From: Thraustochytrium sp. TN22
Lineage: Eukaryota; Sar; Bigyra; Thraustochytrida; Thraustochytriidae
Reading direction: 5' to 3'
NCBI GenBank assembly: GCA_013306675.1
Contig: JABLUY010000018.1
Span: 186,001 to 250,000, forward strand
DNA length: 64,000 nt
Program-made: the position numbers and the translations under genes
Shown here: piece after piece, positions 9,773 to 20,564 of the stretch
How positions within the stretch are numbered: the stretch's first letter is position 1
How the letters are laid out: each line of letters starts with the position of its first letter
Notes under the pieces: model-generated
Databases searched by the model: none
What the model was told of the DNA's origin: nothing
The model's input: only the letters and a program-made list of their open reading frames with translations

Positions 9773-11798
9773 CGCCGCAGCCGACCGCCAAGGAGCTTGC
9801 TGGCGTGCCGACGCCTGTGCCGGAGCCGCCTGCGGCGCCCGCTACGGCACCCGCCAACTCGTGGGCCTCCAAGGTGAAGCAGGGCAAGCCCGCGCCCGCC
9901 CCCGCGCCGCAGCCTCCGGCTCAGGCGCCCGCACCCGCGGCGTCTGGAGCGCCCGCCGGCGAGGGCGCCGAGCCCACTCAGGATGCTGCCGAGGAGGAGA
10001 CTTCGGCCGTTGTCGAGGCGCCCGCGGAGGCTGAGCCCGCGGCCGCTGCCTCGACCGAGGCTGTCGCTCCGGCTGCCCCCGAGGCAGCCAAGGAGGAAGC
10101 CGCCCCGGAGGCGGCCGCTGCGAAGAAGACCGAGGGCGGCCGTCCGGCGCGTCCTCAGCAGCAGCAGCAGCAGCAAAATGGCGATGCGCCGCAGGGCGGC
10201 AACAAGCGCGGTGACCGCGGCGGCCGCCGCCGCGGCGGCCGCGGCAGCGGCGCTGGTGGCAGCGAGGCCAAGGCTGCTGCCGGCCAGCAGCAGCAGCAGC
10301 AGCAGGGCGGCCGCCCGCCCAAGGCCGCGGCCCCCGCGCCCATCCAGCGGCCGGCGGCCGAGGCCGCCAAGCCGGCGTCTTCGTCGCAGGACCAAAAGGT
10401 CAAGCTTCCGGACGACCTCAACATCAAGTCGAGCGAGTCCTTCTCCTTTGGCAACTTTGGCCTGACCGCCGACAAGCCGGCCTCCACCAGCGCCGCCCCG
10501 GCTGCGGCAGAGGCTGCCGCCGCTTCGCCCGATACCGGTTTCATGTCCGGCATCATGGAGAGCAGCAAGGCGCCCGGTGCGCCGCGCGTCAGCGAGACGC
10601 TCGCGTCCAAGGCTGTGAACGCGACGGACTACGAGACCAAGGCTCTCGCGGAGGCTGACGCCGCCGCCTCCAAGGAGCAGGAGGCTTCTTCGTCCTCCCA
10701 GAGCCAGAGTGGCGACATCTTCGGCGCTCACAAGGAGGCGGCCGTGCCCAAGCCTGCCGAGTCCTCGCCCAACGCCATGCAGCCGCCGCTGCAAGCTGAG
10801 GAGGCGCCTGCGCAGCCGCCTGCGCAGCCGCAGCCGCCTCAGCAGCCGCCTCAGCAGCAGGCCCCGGCGCCCCCGCAGCAGCAGCAGCAGCCTCAGCAGC
10901 CGCCTCAGCAGCAGCAGCAGCAGCAGCAGCCGCCCGCTGGCATGAACATGGGCGGCATGCAGCCCGGTATGCAGCAGCAGCACATGCCCCAGGGCATGCC
11001 CATGTACAGCGATCAGCAGTTCCAGCAGTCGTACGGCTACGGCGGTCTGTCGGATCCGTACTCGCAGTACTCGTACAACTCGCAGAGCATGCCCGGCGTC
11101 ACGCCGCCGCCCGGCATGAGCGCGCCGTCGGGCGGCCAGCAGCAGCCGCAGCAGCAGCATCAGCAGCAGCGCGGCGGGGCGTCCAAGCCGCCTGGATCGG
11201 CCTCGTCGTCGGGCGGCTCCCAGCCGCAGACGCCGCAGCAGCAGCCGCACCAGGTCCCGCAGCAGCACCAGAGCCACCTGTACCAGCAGCACCAGCAGCA
11301 CCAGCCGCACCATGGCATGCCGCATCACGGCATGCCGCCGCAGCATCAGCAGATGCCGCCGCAACACCAGCAGCACCAGCAGCAGCCGCCCCCGCACCAG
11401 CAGCAGCAGGGTAGCTACAACCAGTACAACCCGGGTTACTACGGCCAGATGTACGGCTATGGCTTTCCGTACCAGGGCTACGCGCACGCGCCCGCGCCGC
11501 ACTTTTTCAACCAGCCGCGCGGCTACGGCTTCGACTCGCCCAACATGTTCGGCAACCAGGCGCCCGGCATGAACCAGCAGCCCATGTTCAACTCGCAGCA
11601 GCAGGGCGGCCAGGGCATGCGCGGTGGCCAGCAGGACCAGCAGCAGGGCCAGGGTATGCGCCACAGCCCCAACTCGCAGCCCATGAAGAGTGGCTACCCG
11701 CCTCAGCAGAGCCAGTACGGCTCGTACCAGCCGGCGCCCAACTCGTATCATAACCCGCAGCACCACATGCAGCAGCAGCAGCAGCAGCCCCAGCAGCC

Positions 11799-11831
<33 letters not shown>

Positions 11832-11865
11832 CCTGCACTCCTCCTTTGGCGGCTACGGCCGGTAA
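8932..11865 (+). CDS. Gln/Pro/Gly-rich low-complexity protein, RNA-granule-like
   Basis: I do not recognise the family. The 977-residue product has one ordered-looking N-terminal part (residues 1-65, helices through KELAKQLANAGYIPPNIPKD and FQSVVNRLEKW, then DEWATVGKRNTKK). It continues with RG/GG-rich segments (about 80-180; GGDRRGGDR repeats), long polyQ runs, two similar short motifs (AWTKGPPKFSEA and SWASKVKQGKP) and an FG-type motif, SESFSFGNFG (about 502-511). A Q/P/H/Y-rich C-terminal half with many GYGG, YSQY and QYNPGYYGQ stretches is typical of prion-like RNA-binding or P-body/stress-granule scaffolds. RG repeats and Tyr-rich low complexity suggest RNA binding and phase separation; this is inference. 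The start is the first ATG after the GC leader and has a CACAACCATGG context. Confidence 0.8.
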
Positions 11866-12297
11866 AGTGAGCGAGAGAGTGAGCGAGTGAGCGCACGAGT
11901 TGGATGGACGGACCAACAAGCCCCAGTGGACACGACGAGCACGTTCTGCGCGCGCGCGCGCGCGTGAGCACCACCTAGCAGAGTGCCGTACGCGCGTCGT
12001 GGGCTGCTGATGCCTGCCCCACCACTGCATACAAGCGATGGACGATCGGCGCATGAACCCACCCGACTGCGCCGGTGAGCTTCTCTTTCTAGCTAGTTCC
12101 TGAGACGGCCGGCGCGTAGCGCCCCGCTGCCCCCAAGAGACGGTCTTCATCTATTTTTTGGTCTTCTGATGTTGATTTCTTCGGCCTTGATTGCGCGTTA
12201 CGGTTACCCATCGCGGCATTACTTGAAACTTCGAAAACAAAAATGATGGTCAATCTTGGTTTGTGCTTGTACTCGCTGCCAGCCAGCTAGCTACTAG
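11866..12297. other. Convergent intergenic region
   Basis: Between two stop codons of tail-to-tail genes. It contains a (GC)n run at 11949-11966, an A-rich stretch (about 12228-12245) and CTAGCTAG repeats at 12285-12305. No gene is seen. Confidence 0.6.
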
Positions 12298-14180
12298 CTA
12301 GCTAGAGCTTGGGCTACTGGCCAGGCCGAGTTGCAGGGAACCGCCAATAAGAACGCCGTTCGGGACGACACGCAGACTTGACGCGCTCAGGTCGAGTCTG
12401 CCGCCCACGGCGAGCGTGGGCGGGAGGGCGCGTAGCGCCTCGCAGTGAGCCACAACCAGGTCGCCGGGGCAAACAAGCTGGTCTGGGAGGCACGCAAGAG
12501 CGCGGCAGTGCTCGATGTAAAGGTCGCCGTGCACGCGCAGCGCGCCCGGCAGCGCCCGCAGCGAGCCGCAGCCTTGTACGTGCAGCGAACCGCCGACCTC
12601 GAGGGCCGCGGGCAGCTCCTGGAGCGCACCGCAGTTGGCGACACGCAGGACGCCGCCCACGCGGGCGCACGGCCCGCAGGCCTGAAGCGCCGAGCAGTCC
12701 GCCAAGAGGCAGTCGCGACCGGCGTGCAGATCGGCGCCTACAACGCGCAGGTCGGTGCAGGACGTGAGCTCGATGTCGCGGGCTGCCACCAGCGTGCCAA
12801 CGCGCACCAGGCCGCGGTTGTTGGCGAGCACGAGGTCACGGTCGGCGAGCAGACGGCGCGGCAGCGACTCAAGGCCCATACAGTCGCGCAAGCTGAGCGT
12901 GCCCCGCACGCGCACGTCGCCGTCGCCGAGCCCGAGCGAGCGCAGCGCGGGGCAACGCCAGACGTGGATGGACCCGCCCAGCGAGAGGCGACCGGTGCCG
13001 AGCTGCTGCACGGCCGCGCACGAAAGCACGCGCAGGTCGCCGCGCACGCGCAGATCCGGGCCGGCGTGCAGGAGCGCGGGGCACAGGTCCACGTGCAGGC
13101 TGCCGCCCACACGCAGGCCCTCGGGCAGCGAGCGCAAAACCAGGCAGCGGGCGATGATGACGTCGCCAGCGACGTCCAGGCCGGTCGGCAGCTGCGCGAG
13201 AGCGTTGGCCTCCTTGATGAAGAGCCCGCCCCCGACGCGCATGCGGTCGCCCATGTGCATGAGCTGTGGACAGCGCTCCACGAAGGCATCGCCACGCACG
13301 TACAGCTGCTGGTGCACGCGGCGCAGCTGCGCGCAGTCGCGCACGCACAGCGTGCCCTGGACCATGAGGTACGGCGGCAGCTCGCGCAAAAAGTCGCACT
13401 TTTCAAGCACAAGCGCATGGCCCACGAGCATACCCTTGGGCAGATCCTCCAGCTCGCTATCCACCAGGCGCAGGCCATGGAGAAAGTGCACGTAGCGCGG
13501 CAGGCTGCGCAGCCGGCGCAATTGCGAGAGGTCCACGGGGTCTTCGATGCACAGGCGCGTCACGCCGTCCTCGAGCTCGCGCACCGTCCACCGCGTGCCG
13601 CGCAGCAGCGCGCTGGCCAGCGTCTCGCGCACACGCCGGTCTTTGCGGTTGCTCGCCAGCATGACCCAGTTGCGCAGCAGCTGGTGAGCCCACTGCCGCT
13701 GGGGCCGCGTGTTGTGCGCCCAGTTGTGCCGCCGCGCTGCCACGCGCGCTGTCATGGCACGCTTGTGTGCGGGGTTTGGGCTCCCCACGGGGCTACTGGT
13801 CTTACTGCTGCTGGTGTTGCTGTTGCTGCTGCTCATGCCTGCTGGCGTCGGGCTGCCCGCCCCGCCTTGAAGAGGGCTGCTGCTCGGCCCGGACACCAGG
13901 CTGTTGCTGCTGCTGCTTCCGCCGCCTGCGCCGCTGCCGAGCAGGATCCACGCCACGCTATCGGGCTCATCTCCGTGCCGCGTCGGCGCTGGACCATGTG
14001 CCGGCGACGGTGAGGGCGTCGGTGACGGCGATGAGAGGTCCTCGGTCGGCGAGGCCGGCGACGGCGACGTGGTGCGCAGCAGCCGCAGCGAATTCCGCTC
14101 CAGCGCGCTCAGCCCGGAGAAGACGCTCCCCAGCGAGCTCGTGCTTGACCTCCGCCGCGTCGCGTTTTGCCGAGCCTTGA

Positions 14181-14250
<70 letters not shown>

Positions 14251-14253
14251 ACG

Positions 14254-14285
<32 letters not shown>

Positions 14286-14511
14286 GCTGCTGCTGGCCTT
14301 GCTGCCGCTGCTGCTTCTGCTGCTGCACGAGCGCCGGCGCGGGCGGCAGCGCCCACGTCGCCTGTTGCATCATCAGCACCTGCTGCTGGTGGTCGCGAGC
14401 CCTTTCCCGCTGCGGCTGCGGCTGCGGCTGCCGCGGCTGCACGTGCTGCTGCTCGCGCTGCTGCGGCGCCGCCGCCGCCTCTCGCGCGCGGCCGCGGCGC
14501 AGGCGGCGCAT
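12298..14511 (-). CDS. PolyQ/polyD protein with leucine-rich-repeat solenoid
   Basis: The product (737 aa from the chosen start) has a disordered Q-rich N-terminus with a run of ten Asp and then more than twenty Gln, and a Ser/Pro-rich linker. A basic helix (about WAHQLLRNWVMLASNRKDRR) precedes about 18 tandem repeats of 20-22 residues up to the C-terminus. The repeat consensus is roughly LPxGLxVGGSLxVxxCxxLxx, seen as LPEGLRVGGSLHVDLC and LPGALRVHGDLYIEHC. The regular C-x-x-L and V-G-G-S-L spacing indicates a beta-solenoid LRR of a type common in bacterial, phage and algal proteins. It is likely a protein-interaction scaffold; no enzymatic motif is present. The start is uncertain: in-frame ATGs also lie at 14655 and 14973, but residues encoded there are Arg/Pro/Ala-rich and leader-like. 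Confidence 0.78.
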
Positions 14512-15701
14512 GGCGGTCGCCGGCGCGGCCCGTCGGCCGCGACTCGGGTCTGCCGCGGCCGCGCCGCGCGGCGGACCTGGGCGGGGCCAGCCGGCGGCCT
14601 GAGAGGTAGCAGCCGCCAGGCTCGATCGATCGCCCGCGCCTCGCCGCCGCCGCATCTGAACGCCCCTGCCCGCCGCGCCGCGGCCCAGCCGAGGCCGCTC
14701 GGAGCCGCCGAGCGCTGAGCGCGGCCGCGCGCGCGCCCGCGCCGGCAGGCGGCCAAGGCGGCCCGCGAGGTCGCGGGATGCGTGTCGCGGCGCTGGGCAA
14801 GGATCGAGCGCGAGGAGTGTTGAAGGAACGCTGCTGCATGCGGGCCAGGCGCGCAATGCGCTGCCGTGGAGGCGGCGAGGGCCTGCCCGCCCGCCTGGCG
14901 CGCCGCGGCGAGCCGGAGAGACCCCCGCGCGCGGGAAACGAAGGGGCTGGGCTCGCGGCCCGGGAAACTTCAAGCGTGCGCGCAGTCGGGCGGGCCCGCC
15001 GCTGCAGCCGGCGGAGGCACAGGCACTGGCCAGCAGCAGCCGCGCCGGGGCTGGCGGAGCGTGCGCACCCCGTCCGCGTAAACCCGCAGCAGGGCGCGTG
15101 CCGGACGGGCCAGCTCGCGGCTCGCCGACCTCTGACCTCAGAGGCTCATCAGATGATCAGACTGACCGAGGCCGAGACTGGCCAGGGCACTGCACCGCAG
15201 GCAGCGCGCTGAGCGCGGGCGGCGCCGAGCGGCGGCCAGGCGCAGGCTGCAGCCAAGCAGCCGGCAGGCTAGTGGGCTGACAGAGGAGGAAGCGGCCACG
15301 ACGACAGCTGGGTGCTCAGAGGGAGGCTCGGGTGAGTCCGGGCCGGGCTGCACCGTTCGTGAGAAGGATCACTCTCTCTCTTGACAGGAAGTGCAGGGCA
15401 AGGCAAGGCCAGCGACCAGCAAGGCAGCCGCCACGGCCGCTGCGCGCATGGCTGGTCGATGGCCATGGCCCGGGGCGATGGATGGATGCACCAGTGCATG
15501 GAAACTCGGGGATTGCGCTCGGCTTCGTGCGCGAACGCTGTGAGACCAGGGCAGTGCTGTGAGGAAAGCACACGCGCGCAGCGAGAGAGCTAGTAGCAAC
15601 TTGGCGTCCGAGACATCGTGTTGGGGCAGTAAGTAAGTAAGTTAGTTTCATGCAGTGACATGCACTGCCATTAAGCAGTGCAGACGCTGGCAGCTTTAAC
15701 A
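14512..15701. other. Leader/promoter region of the LRR gene and 3' region of exportin-T
   Basis: About 1.2 kb with no supported gene. The first 460 bases remain open in the LRR gene frame and could encode an N-terminal extension. The distal end (15661-15682) holds a perfect hairpin just after the exportin-T stop. Confidence 0.5.
15661..15682 (-). other. Perfect stem-loop 19 nt after the exportin-T stop
   Basis: TGCACTGC (15661-15668) and GCAGTGCA (15675-15682) are exact reverse complements around a 6-base loop. On the minus strand, the sense strand of exportin-T, the stem starts 19 nt after the stop codon. It could be a 3' UTR element; the function is not known. Confidence 0.6.
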
Positions 15702-18700
15702 TCAGGCAGGGCCGGGGGCGCGGAGGTGGGCAATAACGCGCTTGAAGCGCGCGCGGAGCTGCTTGGGTGCAGCGGCGGCGTCGGTGAGGACCTGGCAGTA
15801 GTCGATGAGGGCGTCGCGCGGAAGGGCCGGGTCGGCGAGCGCCGGGACGGCAACCTCAGCGAAGTGTTGGAGCCAGGCCTGGCCGAGCTTGGCGGCCATG
15901 TCGCGGTGCAGCTTGGAGACGGCGTCAACGAGCGAGACGGCGTCGTAGTCCTCGAGCGTAAAGCCGGGCAGCGTGAGAGCGCGCAGCGAGGCGGGCGTGG
16001 CGGAGTTGACGAGGAAGCGCGCAAAGAGATCGCGCTGCGCGGGCTGCAGGAGCGGGGAGGCCTGCTGTGGGTCGAGCCACTGGCTCACAAGCTGGGAGAG
16101 GGTGGCGCAGGCATTCTTTTGCGTGGAGCCCGGGTCCGGGAAGGAGGCGAGGGCGTCGGCGACAAGCGCCAAGACCTGCTCCAGGTGCGCGCCGTTGGCC
16201 GGCGAGACGAGGATGGTGTCCAGGTCGTTGTACACGATGGTGCGCAGAAACTGCAGCAGGGCGCGCTTCACAGCGCGGTACTCCTGCTTGGCCGTGGTGA
16301 GCGCCGCCGTGAGCGCAGGCCCGTCCGGCTGCTGCTGCTCGGGCTGCGCCGGCGGCGGTGCGCCGGGCGGCTGCGCCGCGAGGTCGTCCGCGAACGGATT
16401 CGGGATGCGCGCCATGGTGGTGGTAATGTGCTGCACGACCGGGATGAAGATGGGCTCCAGCGCCTCGCGCATGCGTGCCTTATAGGTCGGGATGAGCTGG
16501 TTGATGAACTGCATGGCCTCCAGCAGGTGGTCCAGCGTCGTGCTCTGCTGCAGCAGCCGCAGCCCAATGCCCGGCGCGAACTGCATGGCCTTGTCGCCCA
16601 TGAGCCGCAGCGCGCAGTGCAGCATGGTCACCAGTCGCGTGCGCACGCGAGGCGCGTCCGGCATGGCGCTCGCGGCGCGCAGCGCCACGTCGAGGTTCTG
16701 CTCGTACAGCTCGCGCAACGGGTCGGCCAGGGCCGCGATCTCCGGGATGCCCTTGGACAGCACGCCCATGGCGTGGATGCACTCGGCAGCCCACACCTGC
16801 AAGGCCACGCGCTGCTCCGGGTCCGCGCCCTCAATACTTTGTACAATTTCGCTCACCTTGCGCCGCAGCGGCGCCATGGCCTGACCGAGCTCGTCGATCG
16901 TGCGCATCGGCGCGTCGGCACGGTGCATCTGTCCAATCAGCACGCTCGCCAGCTCGTACAGGTTCATGGTGTCGTCGACCGAGTACATCGGCTCGCTGGT
17001 GCCCTTGCCTCCGCCGTCGCTGCTCGAAGACATTGCCGGCGCGCCACTCTCGGCGTTGGCCGCCAGCTGCGCCTCGAGCCGCTCGCGCTCCAGCTCTGCG
17101 CGCACGGCCTCCAGCGAGATGCCCAGCTTGGAACGCAGCACGCCAAAGATGTCCGCCGCGAAGGGCTGCAGCTGCTGGTTGTTCCCGCACGTCTTGACCA
17201 CGCGCAGCAGCAGGTAGCACGACTGCGACCGCACGCGACTCGACGCGTGGCTGATGCCGCCCTCGCCCACGAGCGACTTGAGCACGACCGGGAAGGTCTC
17301 CTGGTGCCGTTCCAGCAGCATCATCACGTACCGCGCCGCCACCTCGTTGTGCAGCAGCACAATGTGCGGGTCCGGGTGCGCCGACAGCCCGCACTGCAGC
17401 ATGTGCGCCAGCAAGTCCCCGAAGGCGGCCCGCCCCGCCGCGCGTCGCTCGTCCTCCTCGCGCGCCTTGGCCTCGTCGTTCTTGACGAGACCGCCGCCAC
17501 CAAGGCCGCTGTCCGCGCCCTCGCCGGCCGCGCCCTCGCCGCCGCCGCCGCCGGCGGCCGCCTGCAGCGCCGCCTGGTGCTGCGCGAGACGGTGCGGCTT
17601 CTTGGAGAACTGGGAATTGCCTAGGCGCGCCATCTCCAGCAGCGTGCGCGTCGTCGACGACACCACGCCGGGCGGCGCGCCCTCGCCGAAGGCGTGCAGC
17701 AGCGTCAGCGTCACCTCAACCTCGCGCTTGTTGCGTGCCTCCGGCTGACCGGCCGGCAAGGCGTAGGCGACCAGGTCGCGCAGAAACGGCAGCGTCACCT
17801 CCAGCATGGCCACGCGCGTCGTTTGCACGAAGATCTTGCGCATCTCCGTACGGTGACGCTCGAAGTCGAGCTCGTCCTCGTTGGTCGCGCCGAAGCTGTG
17901 GTCCTTCGGGTACACCATGTTGCTCGCCACGATGGGCAGCAGCTCCGGCAGGGTGGCGCGCGCCAGCTGCTCCAGCTCCACGTCCGGCTGTCGCTCTGGC
18001 CGCGGGTGCCGCACCGCCTTGAAGTTGGCGTTCTGCTCCAGCCGCGCCTCGTTGCCCTCGCGCGCCGCGCCTAGCAGCTTCATGATGATCGGCGTGACCG
18101 CCACCTGCGCGTCCTCGTCCTCGTGCATCAGGCATTCGCGCACCGCCAGCGGCAATATGCGCACGCGCAGCTCCTCCAAGATATACGCGTGCACCTGGGC
18201 ATGCGCTGCATCCTGCGCAAGTGCGCTGCGTGCCTCCAGGAGCCGCAGGGCGATCTCGTTCACCAGGACCGCCACATTCTCTCGGAAACCCCAGCCTTGG
18301 TCTTCGTCTTCGTCATCGTCATCGTCGTCGTCGTCGTCACCGTCATCGCCGCCGGCATTGCCGGCATTCCCGTTGCCGTTGCCGTTTGCGCCGTTCGCGT
18401 CCGCACCCCGCGGACTGCTCCCGGCGCCCAGCTGCGGCTGCTTGTTGCGCGGGTGCGCCGCGTTGTCCGCGTCGCACACACGCTGAAGCACAGCGCCCAG
18501 ATCCAGGCTGCGCAGCAGCGCCATCTTCTGCTCGGGCTCCATACCCTTGGAGACGATGGCGTTGAGCACCTTGAGCGCATGCACGCGCAGCTCGCGAGAG
18601 CCCGCCAGGAACTGGTACAGCAAAGGCATGAAGCGGTCGTTCACCAGCAGGCCGATGTCGATCCACCCAGCGTACTCTTCCATGACCGAGAGGCACTTTT

Positions 18701-19340
18701 GCACGAGCGCCGGGTCCGAGCTGTGGAAGCTCGCGAGCACCTGATGCCAGAACTCGCAGATGCGCGCAAGCGCGTCCTGCCGCATGGCGTCCTTGACAGC
18801 CGTGTTCTGCCGCACCTCCTCGGTCGTACGATCGATGCGGTACGCCACCACCTCCTCCGTCACGAAGTGCAGCACGTCCAAGAAGAGCTCTGCGTTGTCG
18901 CGCGACTGCGACGCCAGCGGCAGCAGCCACCCAAAGGCGTCCGGCCAGCGGTCCGGGTAGTCGTTCTTGACCAGCAGCGCCAGGCACAAGCCCATCTTGT
19001 TGCGGAAGTGCCGCGGCACCTGCGCGTAGTGGCTCACCCACGCCACCACCGTGGCGCGCAGCGCGCCGCGGTCCTCCTCGCTCAGGTGCGCGAGCGCCGC
19101 AAGGTTCTCCAGCGTCGCCGCCACGCGGCACAGCCCGTAGAACTGCGCATACTGGTTCGCGGACTTGGCGTACAGCTCCACGCCGTACTTCCACGCCTCC
19201 GGCGCCTGCTCCAGCTCGTGCAGGTACGCCGTCACGCGCTTCTTGAGCTCCAGCTGATCCGGCGCGCTCTCCACGCCCACGCTCGACAGCTCCAGGCTCA
19301 GCGCCACGGCGCGCTCGATCTCCGCCAGCCGCTCCTCCAT
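15702..19340 (-). CDS. XPOT: Exportin-T (tRNA nuclear export receptor)
   Basis: This karyopherin-beta family receptor carries mature tRNA out of the nucleus with RanGTP (Los1 in yeast, PAUSED in plants). The 1212-residue product is all-helical HEAT-repeat-like. Family-specific stretches include EEVRQNTAVKDAMRQ (about 165), GWIDIGLLVNDRFMPLLYQF (about 210) and VSKGMEPEQKMALLRSL (about 250), which match the conserved N-terminal Ran-binding half of XPOT. Further on, SSRVRSQSCYLLLRVVK and INQLIPTYKARMREALEPIF match the C-terminal half. It is longer than human XPOT (962) because of low-complexity inserts, notably an Asp-rich run (DDDDDDDDDEDEDQ) and Gly/Glu-rich loops. The ATG complementing 19338-19340 starts directly into the family's first helix; upstream is an R-rich GCC repeat. 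No intron is seen. Ordinary exportins such as XPO1 fit less well. Confidence 0.93.
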   Translation of the reverse strand: MEERLAEIERAVALSLELSSVGVESAPDQLELKKRVTAYLHELEQAPEAWKYGVELYAKSANQYAQFYGLCRVAATLENLAALAHLSEEDRGALRATVVAWVSHYAQVPRHFRNKMGLCLALLVKNDYPDRWPDAFGWLLPLASQSRDNAELFLDVLHFVTEEVVAYRIDRTTEEVRQNTAVKDAMRQDALARICEFWHQVLASFHSSDPALVQKCLSVMEEYAGWIDIGLLVNDRFMPLLYQFLAGSRELRVHALKVLNAIVSKGMEPEQKMALLRSLDLGAVLQRVCDADNAAHPRNKQPQLGAGSSPRGADANGANGNGNGNAGNAGGDDGDDDDDDDDDEDEDQGWGFRENVAVLVNEIALRLLEARSALAQDAAHAQVHAYILEELRVRILPLAVRECLMHEDEDAQVAVTPIIMKLLGAAREGNEARLEQNANFKAVRHPRPERQPDVELEQLARATLPELLPIVASNMVYPKDHSFGATNEDELDFERHRTEMRKIFVQTTRVAMLEVTLPFLRDLVAYALPAGQPEARNKREVEVTLTLLHAFGEGAPPGVVSSTTRTLLEMARLGNSQFSKKPHRLAQHQAALQAAAGGGGGEGAAGEGADSGLGGGGLVKNDEAKAREEDERRAAGRAAFGDLLAHMLQCGLSAHPDPHIVLLHNEVAARYVMMLLERHQETFPVVLKSLVGEGGISHASSRVRSQSCYLLLRVVKTCGNNQQLQPFAADIFGVLRSKLGISLEAVRAELERERLEAQLAANAESGAPAMSSSSDGGGKGTSEPMYSVDDTMNLYELASVLIGQMHRADAPMRTIDELGQAMAPLRRKVSEIVQSIEGADPEQRVALQVWAAECIHAMGVLSKGIPEIAALADPLRELYEQNLDVALRAASAMPDAPRVRTRLVTMLHCALRLMGDKAMQFAPGIGLRLLQQSTTLDHLLEAMQFINQLIPTYKARMREALEPIFIPVVQHITTTMARIPNPFADDLAAQPPGAPPPAQPEQQQPDGPALTAALTTAKQEYRAVKRALLQFLRTIVYNDLDTILVSPANGAHLEQVLALVADALASFPDPGSTQKNACATLSQLVSQWLDPQQASPLLQPAQRDLFARFLVNSATPASLRALTLPGFTLEDYDAVSLVDAVSKLHRDMAAKLGQAWLQHFAEVAVPALADPALPRDALIDYCQVLTDAAAAPKQLRARFKRVIAHLRAPGPA

Positions 19341-19358
19341 CGCGCAGCGCCGCGCCGC

Positions 19359-19394
<36 letters not shown>

Positions 19395-20564
19395 GCGCCG
19401 CCCGCGCCTCCGCGCAGCCGGCCTTGCCGCCCTGCCTGCCGCGCGCCGCGCCGCCGGAACTCCTGGCCCGCCCGCCGGCCAGCCACCCGCGCGCGCGCCC
19501 TGCTTGGCCCCATCGAGGCACCGCGCGGAACCTATCGACGCCGCCATGTAGCTCTGGCTGGCCGCCATGTAGCTCTGGCTGGCTGCAGCGAGCGCAGTGT
19601 AGTTAGCGCATGCAGCACGCCGCCATGTCGCTTGGGGCGCTCTACCACAGACAGACCAAGTAGCACCGTGTTGGTGGCTCTCGGCCACGGAGCGGAGCCC
19701 AGCTCGGCACGGCCGCAGCGCGACGCGGGAGCGGGATGTGACAGAGTGGGAGTCAGGCTAGCTTGAGCCCGGCCTTGGTACAACAGGCACAAGGAGAAAA
19801 TCATGGGAGCAGCGGTAGAAGCAGCCAGCGGCTTGTCAACGATTCGGAGAGCCCAGATCGGTTCTACAGGGGCCTACAGGGTAATTACGAGGCGTTCAGG
19901 GTAGACGTGCTCAGGAAGTAGGTCCATGGCGCCCCCACGATGTTGTGACAAACTTGATTGTGCCTCAGGCCAGGTTTGCCTTTCACGTGCCAAGGGGCAA
20001 ATGGAACTTGCGTGCGGGCACGATCCCTTGACTTGAGTTGCGTTGCGCGGTTCGACCGCGAGGACGGACTTGCGTAGTTCGCGTCCGAGCTGGCAGCCAC
20101 TTGGGCGACTGATTGCGGGCAGCCATTGGCTGTGCGACGCAACCGCAGAGGACAGCGCCGCATCGTGTGGGCAGAAAGAATGAGGAAGGGAAATGAATGT
20201 CAGTTCTCTGATCTGTGCCGGTGGCACGGACAGGTTACCAGGTGAAAGGATTGAGGAGAAGCCATCTGTCTGGGTGAAGGCTGGTGCACACCAGTGCGGC
20301 TGGCATTTGGGCACGGCCGCATTTTGTTCACAGATGAACGATCCACAAAACGGTGACCATGACCGCGATAAAACATCCCGTCACACCGCTTTCCCTGGCT
20401 GAATTCGCGCGCAGGTCGCGACTGTTATTTTGTGGTGGCGCGGCAGCGTCGAAACTTAGGCCTGCCCACCAAAATAGGTCAGCGCGTACGTCGGGATCGC
20501 CCTGTCTTGTCTCCACACCTCTGGAATCCCTTGTCTGGGATCTGCGTCAGCCACGTACTCCGAG
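19341..20564. other. Gene-poor region upstream of exportin-T
   Basis: This starts with a GCC run (19370-19395) and a doubled CGCCATGTAGCTCTGGCTGG sequence (19543-19582), then sequence of lower GC than the genes. A 146-codon minus frame at 19874-20314 was examined, but its composition and codon use do not look genic. No supported gene. Confidence 0.5.

Noticed and set aside
9724-12150. An 808-codon minus frame over the Q-rich gene
   Set aside because: It is the Leu-run translation of antisense CAG repeats. The plus frame has a sensible start and stop and a plausible ordered N-terminus.
15702-19340. Assigning the karyopherin to exportin-1 (CRM1)
   Set aside because: The WIDIGLLVNDRF and GMEPEQKM blocks and the tail are specific to exportin-T.
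20040-20070. A GGTTCGACC string resembling a tRNA T-loop
   Set aside because: The loop-closing base is wrong and no acceptor, D or anticodon arm can be placed around it.
19874-20314. A 146-codon minus frame upstream of exportin-T
   Set aside because: Codon use is unlike the real genes and nothing resembles a domain. It could be a lineage-specific gene but cannot be supported.
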